NCBI GenBank assembly: GCA_016302315.1
Contig: JAEDNW010000062.1
Span: 1 to 13,610 of the forward strand
Direction of reading: 5' to 3'
DNA length: 13,610 nucleotides
From: UBA1724 sp016302315
GTDB taxonomy: Bacteria > Verrucomicrobiota > Lentisphaeria > Oligosphaerales > Oligosphaeraceae
The translations under genes were made by a program, and so were the position numbers. Of this stretch, positions 1 to 7,138 are shown one piece after another. Below the pieces are notes generated by a model. That model worked only from the letters and a program-made list of their open reading frames with translations, was not told the origin of the DNA and ran no database searches. Position 1 is the stretch's first letter. Each line of letters opens with the position of its first letter.

Positions 1-240
1 TTCCTGCTGGCTCTGTTCCTGCTGGCTCTGTTCCTGCTGGTTCTGTTCCTGCTGGGACTGTTCCTGCTGGGACTGTTCCTGCTGGGACTGTTCCTGCTGG
101 TTCTGTTCCTGCTGGTTCTGTTCCTGCTGGTTCTGTTCCTGCTGGGACTGCTCCTGCTGGCTCTGTTCCTGCTGGCTCTGTTCCTGCTGGGAATCCTGCT
201 GTTGCTGGGAATCCTGCTGTTGCTGTTCCTTCCAGGCCAG
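1..240 (-). repeat. 15-bp tandem repeat array coding for QQEQS/QQEQN
   Basis: Twelve full 15-bp units fill 1-180 (plus-strand unit TTCCTGCTGGNNCTG), followed by degenerate 15- and 18-bp relatives up to about 228. On the coding strand each unit gives Q-S/N-Q-Q-E. Only the two N bases vary (CT, TT or GA on the plus strand; Ser AGC, Asn AAC and Ser TCC in the gene), apart from one GAG for GAA in the unit at 151-165. Identical variants come in blocks (GA three times, TT three times), as expected from unit duplication by slippage or unequal recombination. The array runs off the left edge, so its full length is unknown. Confidence 0.95.
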
Positions 241-1752
241 GATTTGATCCAGGAGTTCCCGGGCGAGGTTCAGATTGGTTTCCCGGGCCTGCTGGAGGGC
301 GTCGTCGGGGCGCATATCCTCCAGGAGATTGATGGCCTCCCGGGTTTTCGCCTCCATGGCGGGGGTGGTGGCGTTCTCCGGGGATCCGGGAGCGGATTGG
401 GCCTGGGCGAAGAGGGCGGCGGCGTTTTGGAGCAGAGCGCTGGAGAGTCCCAGGCGGAGCTTGCCGTCCAGGGCGTGATCCGGGGCGGGGGCCAGGCCAT
501 TGCGTTCCATGGCTTCCTGAAAGAAGCCTTCCGCCTGGGGGAAGTCTCCGTTTTGGTAGGCGGCGATTCCCTGGTTGTAGAGCAGGGAGAGGGGGACGGC
601 CTCCGGGGCAAAGGTCTCCCGGCACGTTTGGAAATGGGTCAGGGCGGAGTCGTAGTCCTGTTGCCGGAGCGCCTGGGTTCCCGTCTGGAATTCGGTTCCC
701 TGGAGGGGGAGGGCGGTGAGAAGCAGGAGGCAGAGCCAGGGGGTGGGGGGACGTTTGCCCAGGGGAAGGATCCAGTAGAGGGCCAGGCAGACCATGGCGG
801 CCAGGGTGAAGAGGGTGGAATGGGTGTTCTTCCGGCGGACCGTCTCCTCGGAGATCTGGTGGCGTTCCGCGCTGGTCACCAGCTGCCGGTAGATCTCCGC
901 CAGATTGAAGGTCCGGGTGCCCACGGGCACGAAGATGCCTCCGGGGGTGGCGTCCGCCATGGCCTGGAGGGTCTGGGAGTCCAGCCGGGTGCGCACGGGC
1001 TTTCCCTGGTAGAGGAGAGGGGTGCGGCCGCCCCGGGGATTCGGGAGAGTGAGGAGGGTTCCCTCGCCGTCGTCTCCCAAGCCAATGGCCAGAAGCCGGA
1101 TGCTGGCGGCCCCCAGGGCCTTGGCGGCCTCGATGGGCAGGGACTCCTGGTCCTCCCCGTCGGTGATGAGCACCACATCCCGCCCCTTGGCGACCTGGCT
1201 GTTCAGAACATCCCTCTGGACTTTCCGCAGGGCGTCTCCCAGATTGGTGCCGCCACGGGTCAGGGCGTCCGGGGACATTTCCTGGAGCATCATCCGGAAG
1301 AACCCGTAGTCCAGGGTAAGGGGGCAGAAGACCCGGGCGTCCCCGGCGAAGCCCACCAGGGCGATGCGGTCCCCCTCCAGGGTTTCCAGGCACTGGGCGA
1401 TCTCCAGCTTGGCCCGTTCCAGACGGCTGGGGAGCAGGTCGTCGGCCAGCATGCTTCGGGAGAGATCCAGCAGGAAGACCACTTCCCGGCCCTCCCGGCG
1501 GATGGTTTCGGTGCGTTCTCCCCAGGCGGGCTCCGCCAGGGCCAGGATCAGGAGAAGGAGCGCCAGGAGGCAGAGAATTCCCTTCAGGGTGGCGCGGAAG
1601 GGGGTGAGGGTCTGGGCGAAAAATCGCCGGGCGTTGGGGCCGGCCAGGTGGCGGAGGATGGCCTGGCGCCGGTGGCGGCGGAAGAGGAGGAGGGCGCCCA
1701 GGAGGGGGAGGACGGCCAGCCAGAGGAGGGCATGGGGGGAGAGGAAGGACAT
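1..1752 (-). CDS. batB: BatB-like VWA protein fused to a BatC-like TPR region and Q-rich repeat tail (3' end outside window)
   Basis: The frame is open from ATG at 1752 to base 1 (584 codons) with no stop, so the C-terminus lies outside the window. Hydrophobic segments lie near residues 8-24 and 58-75, a VWA domain at about 91-295, further membrane segments near 313-331 and 337-350, TPR-like helices at about 355-415 (ALRQQDYDSALTHF, then YNQGIAAYQNGDFPQAEGFF), and a Q-rich tail from 509. The metal-site (MIDAS) residues are all present: D96-x-S98-x-S100, T169 and D198. In Bat operons BatB (VWA) and BatC (TPR) are often separate proteins; here they are one chain. The expected topology is a membrane anchor with VWA and TPR parts on one side, possibly recruiting partners, but the target is unknown. 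The start follows the batA stop by 5 nt, and AGGAGG (1764-1769) lies 11 nt before the ATG, inside batA. The family is secure; the symbol is by analogy. Confidence 0.88.
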   Translation of the reverse strand, partial: MSFLSPHALLWLAVLPLLGALLLFRRHRRQAILRHLAGPNARRFFAQTLTPFRATLKGILCLLALLLLILALAEPAWGERTETIRREGREVVFLLDLSRSMLADDLLPSRLERAKLEIAQCLETLEGDRIALVGFAGDARVFCPLTLDYGFFRMMLQEMSPDALTRGGTNLGDALRKVQRDVLNSQVAKGRDVVLITDGEDQESLPIEAAKALGAASIRLLAIGLGDDGEGTLLTLPNPRGGRTPLLYQGKPVRTRLDSQTLQAMADATPGGIFVPVGTRTFNLAEIYRQLVTSAERHQISEETVRRKNTHSTLFTLAAMVCLALYWILPLGKRPPTPWLCLLLLTALPLQGTEFQTGTQALRQQDYDSALTHFQTCRETFAPEAVPLSLLYNQGIAAYQNGDFPQAEGFFQEAMERNGLAPAPDHALDGKLRLGLSSALLQNAAALFAQAQSAPGSPENATTPAMEAKTREAINLLEDMRPDDALQQARETNLNLARELLDQILAWKEQQQQDSQQQQDSQQEQSQQEQSQQEQSQQEQNQQEQNQQEQNQQEQSQQEQSQQEQSQQEQNQQEQSQQEQSQQE

Positions 1753-1757
1753 GACGG

Positions 1758-2810
1758 TCAGGGCCTCCTGGAGAACAGGGTGAGAGTCAGGAGGAGGCTG
1801 GCCAGGAGGGCCACCATGCCCAGCCGCAGCAGGGGAATCTGGAGTTCCCGGGTGGCCACAAAGCGCAGGGATTCCAGATGGCTCTGTTCCAGGGCGTCGA
1901 TGGAGCGGTAGATCTCCGCCAGGCCCCGGGCGTTCCGGCACTGCTGGAAAATGCCCCCGGTCTTTTCCGCCAGCGCCTGGATTTCCGAGGTGTCGTAGGA
2001 GGGGGAGGCGAAGAAGGGGACCCGGTCATCCTGAAGGATGGCGATGGTGTAGACCCGGATGCCGTGGGCCAGCGCCAGCTCTGTGGCCTCGGCGATGGAA
2101 TACTGGTGGGGGCCTTCATCCTGGCCGTCGGTGAGGAGGATCATCACCTTGGAATTCAGGTGATATTCCCCCGCCGTCTTCTGGGTCTGGGCCGCCAGGG
2201 TGTTTTCCGCATCGGCCAGCCGGGCCACCCCCATGGCCACCGCATCCCCGATGGCGGTGCTGTTTTCCTCGGAGTCCCGGGGAACCAGCTGCACATTGCC
2301 CAGGGCAAAGGCCAGGGCCTGGTGATCCAGGGTGAGGGGACAGACGGTGTAGGGATAGCGGGCAAAGGTGATGATGCCCATGAGATCGTTGGGACGCCCC
2401 CCCAGCTTCAGGGTCTCCCCTCCCAGCACAAACTCCCGGAAGATCTCCTTGACGGTCTCCAGCCGGTTCTGATTCCGCTGGAAGAAGTTCATCTCCTGCC
2501 CCATGGAGCCGGAGCAGTCCAGCACCATCTCGATGGCAATGCCCTGGGACTTCTGGGGACGCTGGTAGCTGCCCTGCTGGGGGCGGGCCAGAGCCAGGGT
2601 CAGGGCGGTCCAGGCCAGGGCCAGAGCCGCCTCCGGCAGCCACCGGAGACGCACTCTCCATCCCCGGGGAAGTCCGGGGAGATGGAGGGCGGCGCCGGGA
2701 AGGGGAAGGGCGGCGGGTGTCCGGCGGCGCAGCAGGGCCCGGAGGCCCCAGAGGAGGAGCGGCAGCAGGAGGGCCAGGAGGGCCCAGGGATGTTCCCAGC
2801 GGAGAATCAT
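1758..2810 (-). CDS. batA: BatA-like VWA-domain membrane protein
   Basis: This is a 350-residue protein with hydrophobic segments near residues 8-27 and 62-76, a VWA domain at about 91-305, and a C-terminal membrane helix near 325-345. That is the usual BatA layout: two N-terminal helices, a soluble VWA domain and one closing helix. MIDAS residues are D98-x-S100-x-S102 (VLDCSGSM), T185 and D228 (LLTDG), so metal-dependent ligand binding looks intact. The domain has relatively long loops around 103-140 and 200-220. The start was chosen at 2810 because ATGA overlaps the stop of the upstream DUF4381-like gene by 3 nt, AAGGAGG (2818-2824) lies 7 nt before it, and the N-terminus then begins with the expected membrane segment. 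Longer in-frame starts add a low-complexity extension lying over the upstream gene. It probably works with the next VWA-TPR protein and the MoxR ATPase; the process it serves is not known. Confidence 0.9.
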   Translation of the reverse strand: MILRWEHPWALLALLLPLLLWGLRALLRRRTPAALPLPGAALHLPGLPRGWRVRLRWLPEAALALAWTALTLALARPQQGSYQRPQKSQGIAIEMVLDCSGSMGQEMNFFQRNQNRLETVKEIFREFVLGGETLKLGGRPNDLMGIITFARYPYTVCPLTLDHQALAFALGNVQLVPRDSEENSTAIGDAVAMGVARLADAENTLAAQTQKTAGEYHLNSKVMILLTDGQDEGPHQYSIAEATELALAHGIRVYTIAILQDDRVPFFASPSYDTSEIQALAEKTGGIFQQCRNARGLAEIYRSIDALEQSHLESLRFVATRELQIPLLRLGMVALLASLLLTLTLFSRRP

Positions 2811-3412
2811 GGGGCCTCCTCCTTGCCGGGTTGGGCGGGGGTGGTCTCCTGAAGGAAGAGGCGGCAGGTCTCTCCCAGGGAACGCAGCTCTTCCTGGGGC
2901 AGGGTGACCCGGGCGAATTTCGCCATGTCGCAGGCCTGGAGGAGGGTGAAGAGGGCGTGTCGCTGCCCGTCGGTGAGGGCCACGCCCTTCTCCAGGGCAT
3001 CGTCGATTTCCTGGGTGGTGAGGCGCCGGGCCTCCAGGGCGAAGCGACCGGCCAGATATTCCCTGGTGAGATCCGCCAGCCGGGCCATCCACGCTTCCTG
3101 GTCGGCCGGGGTTTCGGGCAGCTGGGCCATCAGCGCCGCCAGCGCCGCCTGGGCCTGCCGATGGGGAGGCAGGGGAGGCGTGGTCCGGCGGCGTCTCCGG
3201 TTACGCACCGCCCGGAAAGCCAGGATGCCCAGGACCAGGAGCAGAACCAGGAGAAGGAGGCAGAAGGGAATGCGCCAGGGGGAGGGCGGCATCAGGCGGT
3301 CCTCCGGGGTCAGGGGGGCGGTGTCCAGGGGGAGCAGCCCCTTTGCCGGAAGGGCCACGGGCAGTAGGAGGCCCCAGAGAAAAGCCAGGTTGTTCCGAAG
3401 AAGGGGAGGCAT
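2807..3412 (-). CDS. DUF4381-like / BatD C-terminus-like single-pass membrane protein
   Basis: This 201-residue protein has a short hydrophobic N-terminus (about 8-22, possibly a signal peptide), a strong membrane helix at about 47-69 followed by a basic stretch (NRRRRR, 71-76), and a helical domain at 85-192. That domain carries features seen in DUF4381 proteins and BatD C-termini: LTREYLAGRF, LTTQEIDDAL and CDMAKFARVTLP. The position between the DUF58 and VWA genes is typical for DUF4381. The basic stretch after the helix suggests that the helical domain faces the cytoplasm, where it could meet the MoxR ATPase; this is inference. I chose ATG 3412, which lies 16 nt after the DUF58 stop and directly follows a C/T tract. 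An alternative GTG at 3445 would overlap the DUF58 gene by 17 nt and has no better initiation signal. The stop overlaps the batA start (ATGA). Confidence 0.8.
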   Translation of the reverse strand: MPPLLRNNLAFLWGLLLPVALPAKGLLPLDTAPLTPEDRLMPPSPWRIPFCLLLLVLLLVLGILAFRAVRNRRRRRTTPPLPPHRQAQAALAALMAQLPETPADQEAWMARLADLTREYLAGRFALEARRLTTQEIDDALEKGVALTDGQRHALFTLLQACDMAKFARVTLPQEELRSLGETCRLFLQETTPAQPGKEEAP

Positions 3413-3428
3413 GGGGGAGGGAAAGGGA
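3413..3428 (-). promoter_or_regulatory. Pyrimidine tract at the start of the DUF4381-like gene
   Basis: The 16 nt directly before ATG 3412 are all C or T on the mRNA strand (TCCCTTTCCCTCCCCC). The tract fills the gap between the DUF58 stop and this start. No Shine-Dalgarno sequence is present. A role in translation initiation is inferred from its recurrence at other starts in the window. Confidence 0.45.
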
Positions 3429-4307
3429 TCAGAGGCGGCGGGCACGCCGTTGCAGGAAAACGGATAGCTTCCGGAGGACGTCTTCCCCCAGGGAAAGGGG
3501 GAGGGTGTCCACCCCCAGGGCGGAAAGCTGCCGTTCCCGCTCCGCCTGCTCCCGCTGGATTCTCTGGCGGTAGGCCGCCCGGGTGCGGGGACAGGCGGTG
3601 TCCAGCAGAAAGTCCTGGTGGGTCTCGGGATCGTGGAAGGTCATCAGGCCCCCACGGGGCAGTTCCTCCAGGGAAGGATCCCGGAGGAGCAGGGCGATGA
3701 CATCGTGCCGCCGGGCCAGACGCTGCAGGGCGGGGCGGAAATCCCCCGGGGCCTGAAAGTCGGAAAGGAGGAAGAGGACGGAGCGGCGTTTCAGGGTGCG
3801 TCCCAGGGTCTCCAGGGCGGCGGGGAGGTCGGTGCCCTCTCCGGCGGGGGTATGGCCCACCACTTCCCGCAGGAGCCGCATGGCATGGGAGACTCCCTTT
3901 CCGGGAGGGAGATATTTCTCGATCCGGTCGGTGAAGAGCATCACTCCCGTCTTGTCGTTGCTCTTCACGGCGGAGAAGGCCAGGGAGGCGCAGAGCTGGG
4001 AGGCCAGATCCCCCAGGGATTCCGGGCCGCCACCGAAGCGGGAGGAGGCGGAGCAGTCCACCAGGAAGAAGATGGTGAGTTCCCGTTCCTCCCGGAAGCG
4101 CTTGAGGTAGGGTTTTCCCTGGCGGGCGGTGACGTTCCAGTCGATGGCGCGCACATCGTCCCCGGGGAGATACTCCCGCACCTCCTCGAATTCCATGCCC
4201 GCCCCTCGGAAGGCAGAGCGGAATTCCCCGGCCAGGAGTCCGCAGCTCTCCTTCCGGGTCTGCAGCTCCAGAAGCCGGATTTTACGGGTGATGGCTTTCC
4301 AGTCCAT
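3429..4307 (-). CDS. DUF58 domain protein of the MoxR/Bat cluster
   Basis: This 292-residue soluble protein shows the DUF58 hallmark block: GAGMEFEEVREYLPGDD at about 35-51, then VRAIDWNVTARQGKPYLKRF (52-71) and EERELTIFFLVDCSASSRFG (73-92). The C-terminal part is a VWA-like fold with D84-x-S86-x-S88 as the start of a metal site, and later LLSDFQ. No membrane helices are visible, so it is likely cytosolic. DUF58 genes nearly always directly follow a moxR-type ATPase, as here, with a gap of 21 nt, and the pair is thought to cooperate in assembling or activating VWA-containing complexes. The exact biochemical role is not established. The ATG at 4307 is directly preceded by a C/T tract rather than a Shine-Dalgarno site. 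The start is supported by the typical N-terminus (MDWKAITRKIRLLELQTRK). Confidence 0.93.
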   Translation of the reverse strand: MDWKAITRKIRLLELQTRKESCGLLAGEFRSAFRGAGMEFEEVREYLPGDDVRAIDWNVTARQGKPYLKRFREERELTIFFLVDCSASSRFGGGPESLGDLASQLCASLAFSAVKSNDKTGVMLFTDRIEKYLPPGKGVSHAMRLLREVVGHTPAGEGTDLPAALETLGRTLKRRSVLFLLSDFQAPGDFRPALQRLARRHDVIALLLRDPSLEELPRGGLMTFHDPETHQDFLLDTACPRTRAAYRQRIQREQAERERQLSALGVDTLPLSLGEDVLRKLSVFLQRRARRL

Positions 4308-4320
4308 GGGAAAAGGAGGG
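4308..4320 (-). promoter_or_regulatory. Pyrimidine tract at the start of the DUF58 gene
   Basis: Thirteen unbroken C/T bases (CCCTCCTTTTCCC) lie directly before ATG 4307, in the 21-nt gap after the moxR stop. No Shine-Dalgarno site is present. This is one of six such tracts in the window. Confidence 0.45.
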
Positions 4321-4328
4321 CGTCAGGA

Positions 4329-5318
4329 TCAGGGCACCCGCACGGCATCCAGCACTTTCCGGACCAGTTTCTCCGGGGTGTATTCCTGGGCTTCGGCCTC
4401 ATAGGTGAGAAGCACCCGGTGGCGCAGCACATCCATGGCCACGCTCTTCACATCCTGGGGAGTGACGTATCCCCGCCCCAGGAGCAGGGCCTGTCCCCGG
4501 GCGGCCTGGGCCAGGAAGAGGGAGGCGCGGGGGGAGGCCCCGAAGCGCAGAAGCCCCTCCAGTTCTCCCAGGCCGTGGCGCTGGGGGTGCCGGGTGGCGT
4601 CCACCAGGGAGACGATATACTGCTCCACCCGTCCGTCCATGAAGATGCTGTCCATGACGCTCCGGATGCGGAGGATGTCCTGGGGAGTCATGACGGGATT
4701 GACCTGGGGCGGGGGCTGGAGGGTGGCGTGGCGGCGCAGGATCTGGATTTCCTCCTGGGGGGAGGGGTAGTCCACCACCACCTTGAAGAGGAAGCGGTCT
4801 ACCTGGGCCTCGGGGAGGGGATAGGTTCCCTCCTGCTCCACGGGATTCTGGGTGGCCAGCACCAGGAAGGGGGCGGGGAGGGGGAAGGTGTGGTCGCCGA
4901 TGGTGACCTGCCGTTCCTGCATGGCCTCCAGCAGAGCGCTCTGCACCTTGGCGGGGGCCCGGTTGATTTCGTCCGCCAGAATCAAGTTGGCGAAGACCGG
5001 TCCCTGCCGGGTGGTGAACTCCCCTTCCTTGGGGTTGTAGATCAGGGTGCCCACCAGGTCGGCGGGCAGGAGATCCGGGGTGAACTGAATCCGGTGGAAG
5101 GAGCCCTGGATGGCCCGGGCCAGGGTGGTGATGGTCAAGGTCTTGGCCAGACCGGGAACCCCCTCCAGCAGAACATGCTGGTTGGCTACCAGCGCCAGCA
5201 GAAGACGGCTCACCAGGTTGTCCTGCCCGATGATGACTTTCTGAATCTCCTCCCGAAGAGATTGGAGGAGAGCGGATTCCTCCTGGACTCGGGGCGTGCT
5301 CTGGGAAACGTCTTGCAT
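4329..5318 (-). CDS. moxR: MoxR-family AAA+ ATPase
   Basis: This 329-residue protein is the normal length for the family. Visible motifs are Walker A GVPGLAKT (53-60), Walker B LILADEIN (112-119), sensor 1 ATQNP (155-159) and EGTYPLPEAQVDRFLF (163-178), which includes the arginine-finger region. A helical lid domain occupies about 200-320. MoxR proteins are hexameric ATPases thought to act as chaperones that insert metals or remodel VWA-containing partners. The following DUF58, DUF4381-like and two VWA genes place it as the motor of this cluster. The ATG at 5318 gives the usual short lead-in before the QKVIIGQDN region; the reading frame stays open further upstream but there shows no homology. 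It is probably the first gene of its transcription unit, since a terminator lies upstream at 5402-5452 and AT-rich sequence precedes the start. Confidence 0.95.
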   Translation of the reverse strand: MQDVSQSTPRVQEESALLQSLREEIQKVIIGQDNLVSRLLLALVANQHVLLEGVPGLAKTLTITTLARAIQGSFHRIQFTPDLLPADLVGTLIYNPKEGEFTTRQGPVFANLILADEINRAPAKVQSALLEAMQERQVTIGDHTFPLPAPFLVLATQNPVEQEGTYPLPEAQVDRFLFKVVVDYPSPQEEIQILRRHATLQPPPQVNPVMTPQDILRIRSVMDSIFMDGRVEQYIVSLVDATRHPQRHGLGELEGLLRFGASPRASLFLAQAARGQALLLGRGYVTPQDVKSVAMDVLRHRVLLTYEAEAQEYTPEKLVRKVLDAVRVP

Positions 5319-5324
5319 GGTTGT

Positions 5325-5352
5325 AAGTAGTTTATACTCAGTAAGATATAAA
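5325..5352 (-). promoter_or_regulatory. Candidate promoter -10 region for the moxR unit
   Basis: This is the most AT-rich stretch near any gene start in the window. On the minus strand it contains TATATC (5345-5350) and TATAAA (5331-5336) just before the moxR ATG. I see no convincing -35 element 16-18 nt upstream of either. If TATAAA is the real -10 box, the transcript would begin about 6 nt before the ATG and be almost leaderless. The call rests on base composition and on lying between a terminator and a first gene. Confidence 0.35.
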
Positions 5353-5357
5353 GATTT

Positions 5358-5399
5358 GCGCCCCTGGTGGGGCGCCGGAGGGAATCCCAACGGATTCCC
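5358..5399. repeat. Two adjacent perfect hairpins in the cimA-moxR intergenic region
   Basis: GCGCCCC/GGGGCGC (5358-5364 and 5369-5375) forms a 7-bp stem with a 4-nt loop. GGGAATCC/GGATTCCC (5380-5387 and 5392-5399) forms an 8-bp stem with a 4-nt loop. Neither is followed by a T-run, so they do not look like intrinsic terminators themselves. They lie between the cimA terminator and the AT-rich moxR promoter region and could be operators, a leader structure or decayed terminators. Confidence 0.6.
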
Positions 5400-5401
5400 A
5401 T

Positions 5402-5452
5402 AGACAAAAAAGAAGCGGGCCGGTTCCCGGAAATTTCCGTTTTCCCGGCCCT
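5402..5452 (-). terminator. Rho-independent terminator after cimA
   Basis: On the minus strand GGGCCGG (5445-5451) pairs with CCGGCCC (5417-5423). The loop itself contains the palindrome CGGAAATTTCCG. The stem is followed by GCTTC and six T residues (5406-5411). It lies 34 nt after the cimA stop, so it ends the fmt-to-cimA unit. Confidence 0.8.
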
Positions 5453-5485
5453 GGCATAGCCTGTGTGTGTCCCCCCGTTGCCGCC

Positions 5486-7102
5486 CTACTTTTCCTGGGA
5501 GGGATCCTGGTGTTTGGCTTCCCCGTCCTCCAGGAAATACTCCACGGAGTCCTGGAGGGCCTGCCAGGCGGCCTCGATGATGTTCTCGGAGAGGCCCACG
5601 GTGCTCCATTCCCGCTGTCCGTCGGTGGAGTCGATGAGGACGCGGGTGTGGGCGGCGGTGCCCACGGAGCCGTCGATGATGCGGACCTTGAAGTCCCGCA
5701 GCCGCATTTTGCTGACTTCCGGGAAGAAGGTGAGGAGGGTTTTCCGGAGGCATTTATCCAGGGCATCCACGGGACCCTCTCCCTCGGCGGCGGTGATTTC
5801 GGATTCCTGTCCGTTGACCCGGACCTTGAGGGTGGCGGCGGAGAGGCATTTTTCCGAGGGTCCCCGCTTTTCGATGATGACCCGGAATCCGTCCAGCTCG
5901 AAGGGGGGCTTCTGGGGGGAGAGGAGGCGTTGGAGGAGGAGTTGGAAGGAGGCGTCGGCGGCCTCGAAGGCGTAGCCCTGGGCTTCCCGGGCCTTGAGTT
6001 CCTTCAGGACAGTTCGGGTGTCCTCCTGGGTCAGGGGGATGCCCAGCTGTCTGGCCTTCAGCATCACATTCCGGGAGCCGGAGAGTTCGGAGAGGAGGAT
6101 GTTCCGCTGGTTGCCCACGGCCTCCGGGGGAATCTGCTCAAAGTGGGAGGGCGCCTTGGCCACGGCGGCCACATGGAGGCCCGCCTTGTGGGCGAAGGCC
6201 CCGGTGCCCACATAGGGCTGCTGGGGGCGCTCCCGCACCAGGGTCACTTCGTAGAAGAGCCGGGAGAGGGGAGTCAGCTCCGGGATCCGGAGGGCGTCTC
6301 CCACCCGGTAGCCCGGCATTTTCAGGGCCAGGGCCGGAAGGATGGAACAGAGATTGGCATTGCCGCAGCGTTCGCCGAAGCCGTTGATGGCTCCCTGAAC
6401 CAGCTGGCATCCGGAGCGGATGGCGGCCAGGGAGGCGGCCACGGCGCAGTCGGCGTCGTTGTGGCAGTGGATGGCCAGACGGGCCTCCTCCGGAAGGACC
6501 CGGCGCACTTCCTGGATGATCCGGGCCACGTCGTAGGGAAGGGTTCCTCCGTTGGTGTCGCAGAGGGTCAGGCAGGAGGCCCCGGCCTCCCAGGCGCACC
6601 GGAGGGTCTCCACGGCGTATTCCGGGGCATCTAGGTAGCCGTCGAAGAAATGCTCCGCATCCAGAAACACCTCCTTCCCCTGCTCCACCAGATAGCGGAC
6701 AGATTCCTGGATGAGGAGGAGATTCTCTTCGGGGGAGATCCCCAGCACTTCCCTGGCCTGCCGGGCGGAGGCCTTCCCCACCAGGGCTACCGCCGGGGCG
6801 CCGCACTCCACCAGGGCGGTCATGGCGGGATCCTGGGGGGCGGGGATGCCCACCCGATGGGTGGAGCCGAAGGCCACCAGCCTGGCGTGCTTCAGGGGAT
6901 GGGCCGCCAGTTCCTGGTAGAGGGCGGTGTCCTTGGGGTTGGAGCCGGGCCATCCCGCCTCCACATAGTCCATGCCGAAGTCATCCAGGGCCCGGGCCAG
7001 GCGGAGTTTGTCCTGGAGGGAGAAATTGATGCCCGGTCCCTGGGCGCCGTCCCGCAGGGTGCAGTCGTAGAGGAGGATGGCTTTGGGGGAGGTGTGGTTC
7101 AT
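5486..7102 (-). CDS. cimA: (R)-citramalate synthase
   Basis: CimA condenses pyruvate and acetyl-CoA to (R)-citramalate, the first step of the threonine-independent route to isoleucine. The 538-residue protein has the HMGL-like TIM barrel with LRDGAQGPGINFS (16-28, catalytic R17-D18), LDAEHFFDGY (147-156), the metal-binding HCHND (212-216), GFGERCGNANL (241-251) and GTGAFAHKAGLHVAAV (299-314). A LeuA-type regulatory domain follows at about 395-528 and is the expected site of isoleucine feedback. YDCTLRDGAQGPGI and AGWPGSNPKD distinguish the CimA type from 2-isopropylmalate synthases and homocitrate synthases. The ATG at 7102 lies 36 nt after the uvrC stop and is preceded by C/T-rich sequence without a Shine-Dalgarno site. 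It is the last gene before the terminator. No other isoleucine or leucine genes are in the window. Confidence 0.93.
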   Translation of the reverse strand: MNHTSPKAILLYDCTLRDGAQGPGINFSLQDKLRLARALDDFGMDYVEAGWPGSNPKDTALYQELAAHPLKHARLVAFGSTHRVGIPAPQDPAMTALVECGAPAVALVGKASARQAREVLGISPEENLLLIQESVRYLVEQGKEVFLDAEHFFDGYLDAPEYAVETLRCAWEAGASCLTLCDTNGGTLPYDVARIIQEVRRVLPEEARLAIHCHNDADCAVAASLAAIRSGCQLVQGAINGFGERCGNANLCSILPALALKMPGYRVGDALRIPELTPLSRLFYEVTLVRERPQQPYVGTGAFAHKAGLHVAAVAKAPSHFEQIPPEAVGNQRNILLSELSGSRNVMLKARQLGIPLTQEDTRTVLKELKAREAQGYAFEAADASFQLLLQRLLSPQKPPFELDGFRVIIEKRGPSEKCLSAATLKVRVNGQESEITAAEGEGPVDALDKCLRKTLLTFFPEVSKMRLRDFKVRIIDGSVGTAAHTRVLIDSTDGQREWSTVGLSENIIEAAWQALQDSVEYFLEDGEAKHQDPSQEK

Positions 7103-7108
7103 GGCCGT

Positions 7109-7138
7109 GGGAGAGAGGGGAGCGTGGAAAGGGGGAGG
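7109..7138 (-). promoter_or_regulatory. Pyrimidine-rich leader of cimA
   Basis: Two C/T runs, 13 nt (7126-7138) and 14 nt (7109-7122), fill the gap between the uvrC stop and ATG 7102 and end 6 nt before the start codon. No Shine-Dalgarno site is present. Confidence 0.4.

Noticed and set aside
1..228. Short direct repeats as a CRISPR array
   Set aside because: The 15-bp units are contiguous with no spacers, are in frame, and code for a Q-rich tail of a real protein.
202..1911. Long open frame on the plus strand (569 codons), with similar long frames at 3618-5330, 5465-6634, 6650-8227 and 10130-11524
   Set aside because: These lie opposite genes with clear family motifs, give Gly-, Gln- and Leu-rich products without any recognisable domain, and are expected by chance in such GC-rich sequence.
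2811..3092. Upstream extension of batA
   Set aside because: It overlaps the DUF4381-like gene and lacks any homology; ATG 2810 has a Shine-Dalgarno site and stop-start coupling.
3321..3345. KGLLPLD in the DUF4381-like protein matches KGLLPLD in the RNase insertion
   Set aside because: A seven-residue match in Leu/Pro-rich sequence of two unrelated proteins is likely chance; the DUF4381-like copy lies just after a hydrophobic N-terminus.
5319..5753. Upstream extension of moxR in the same frame
   Set aside because: It would run through the cimA terminator and overlap the end of cimA, and its product has no family similarity.
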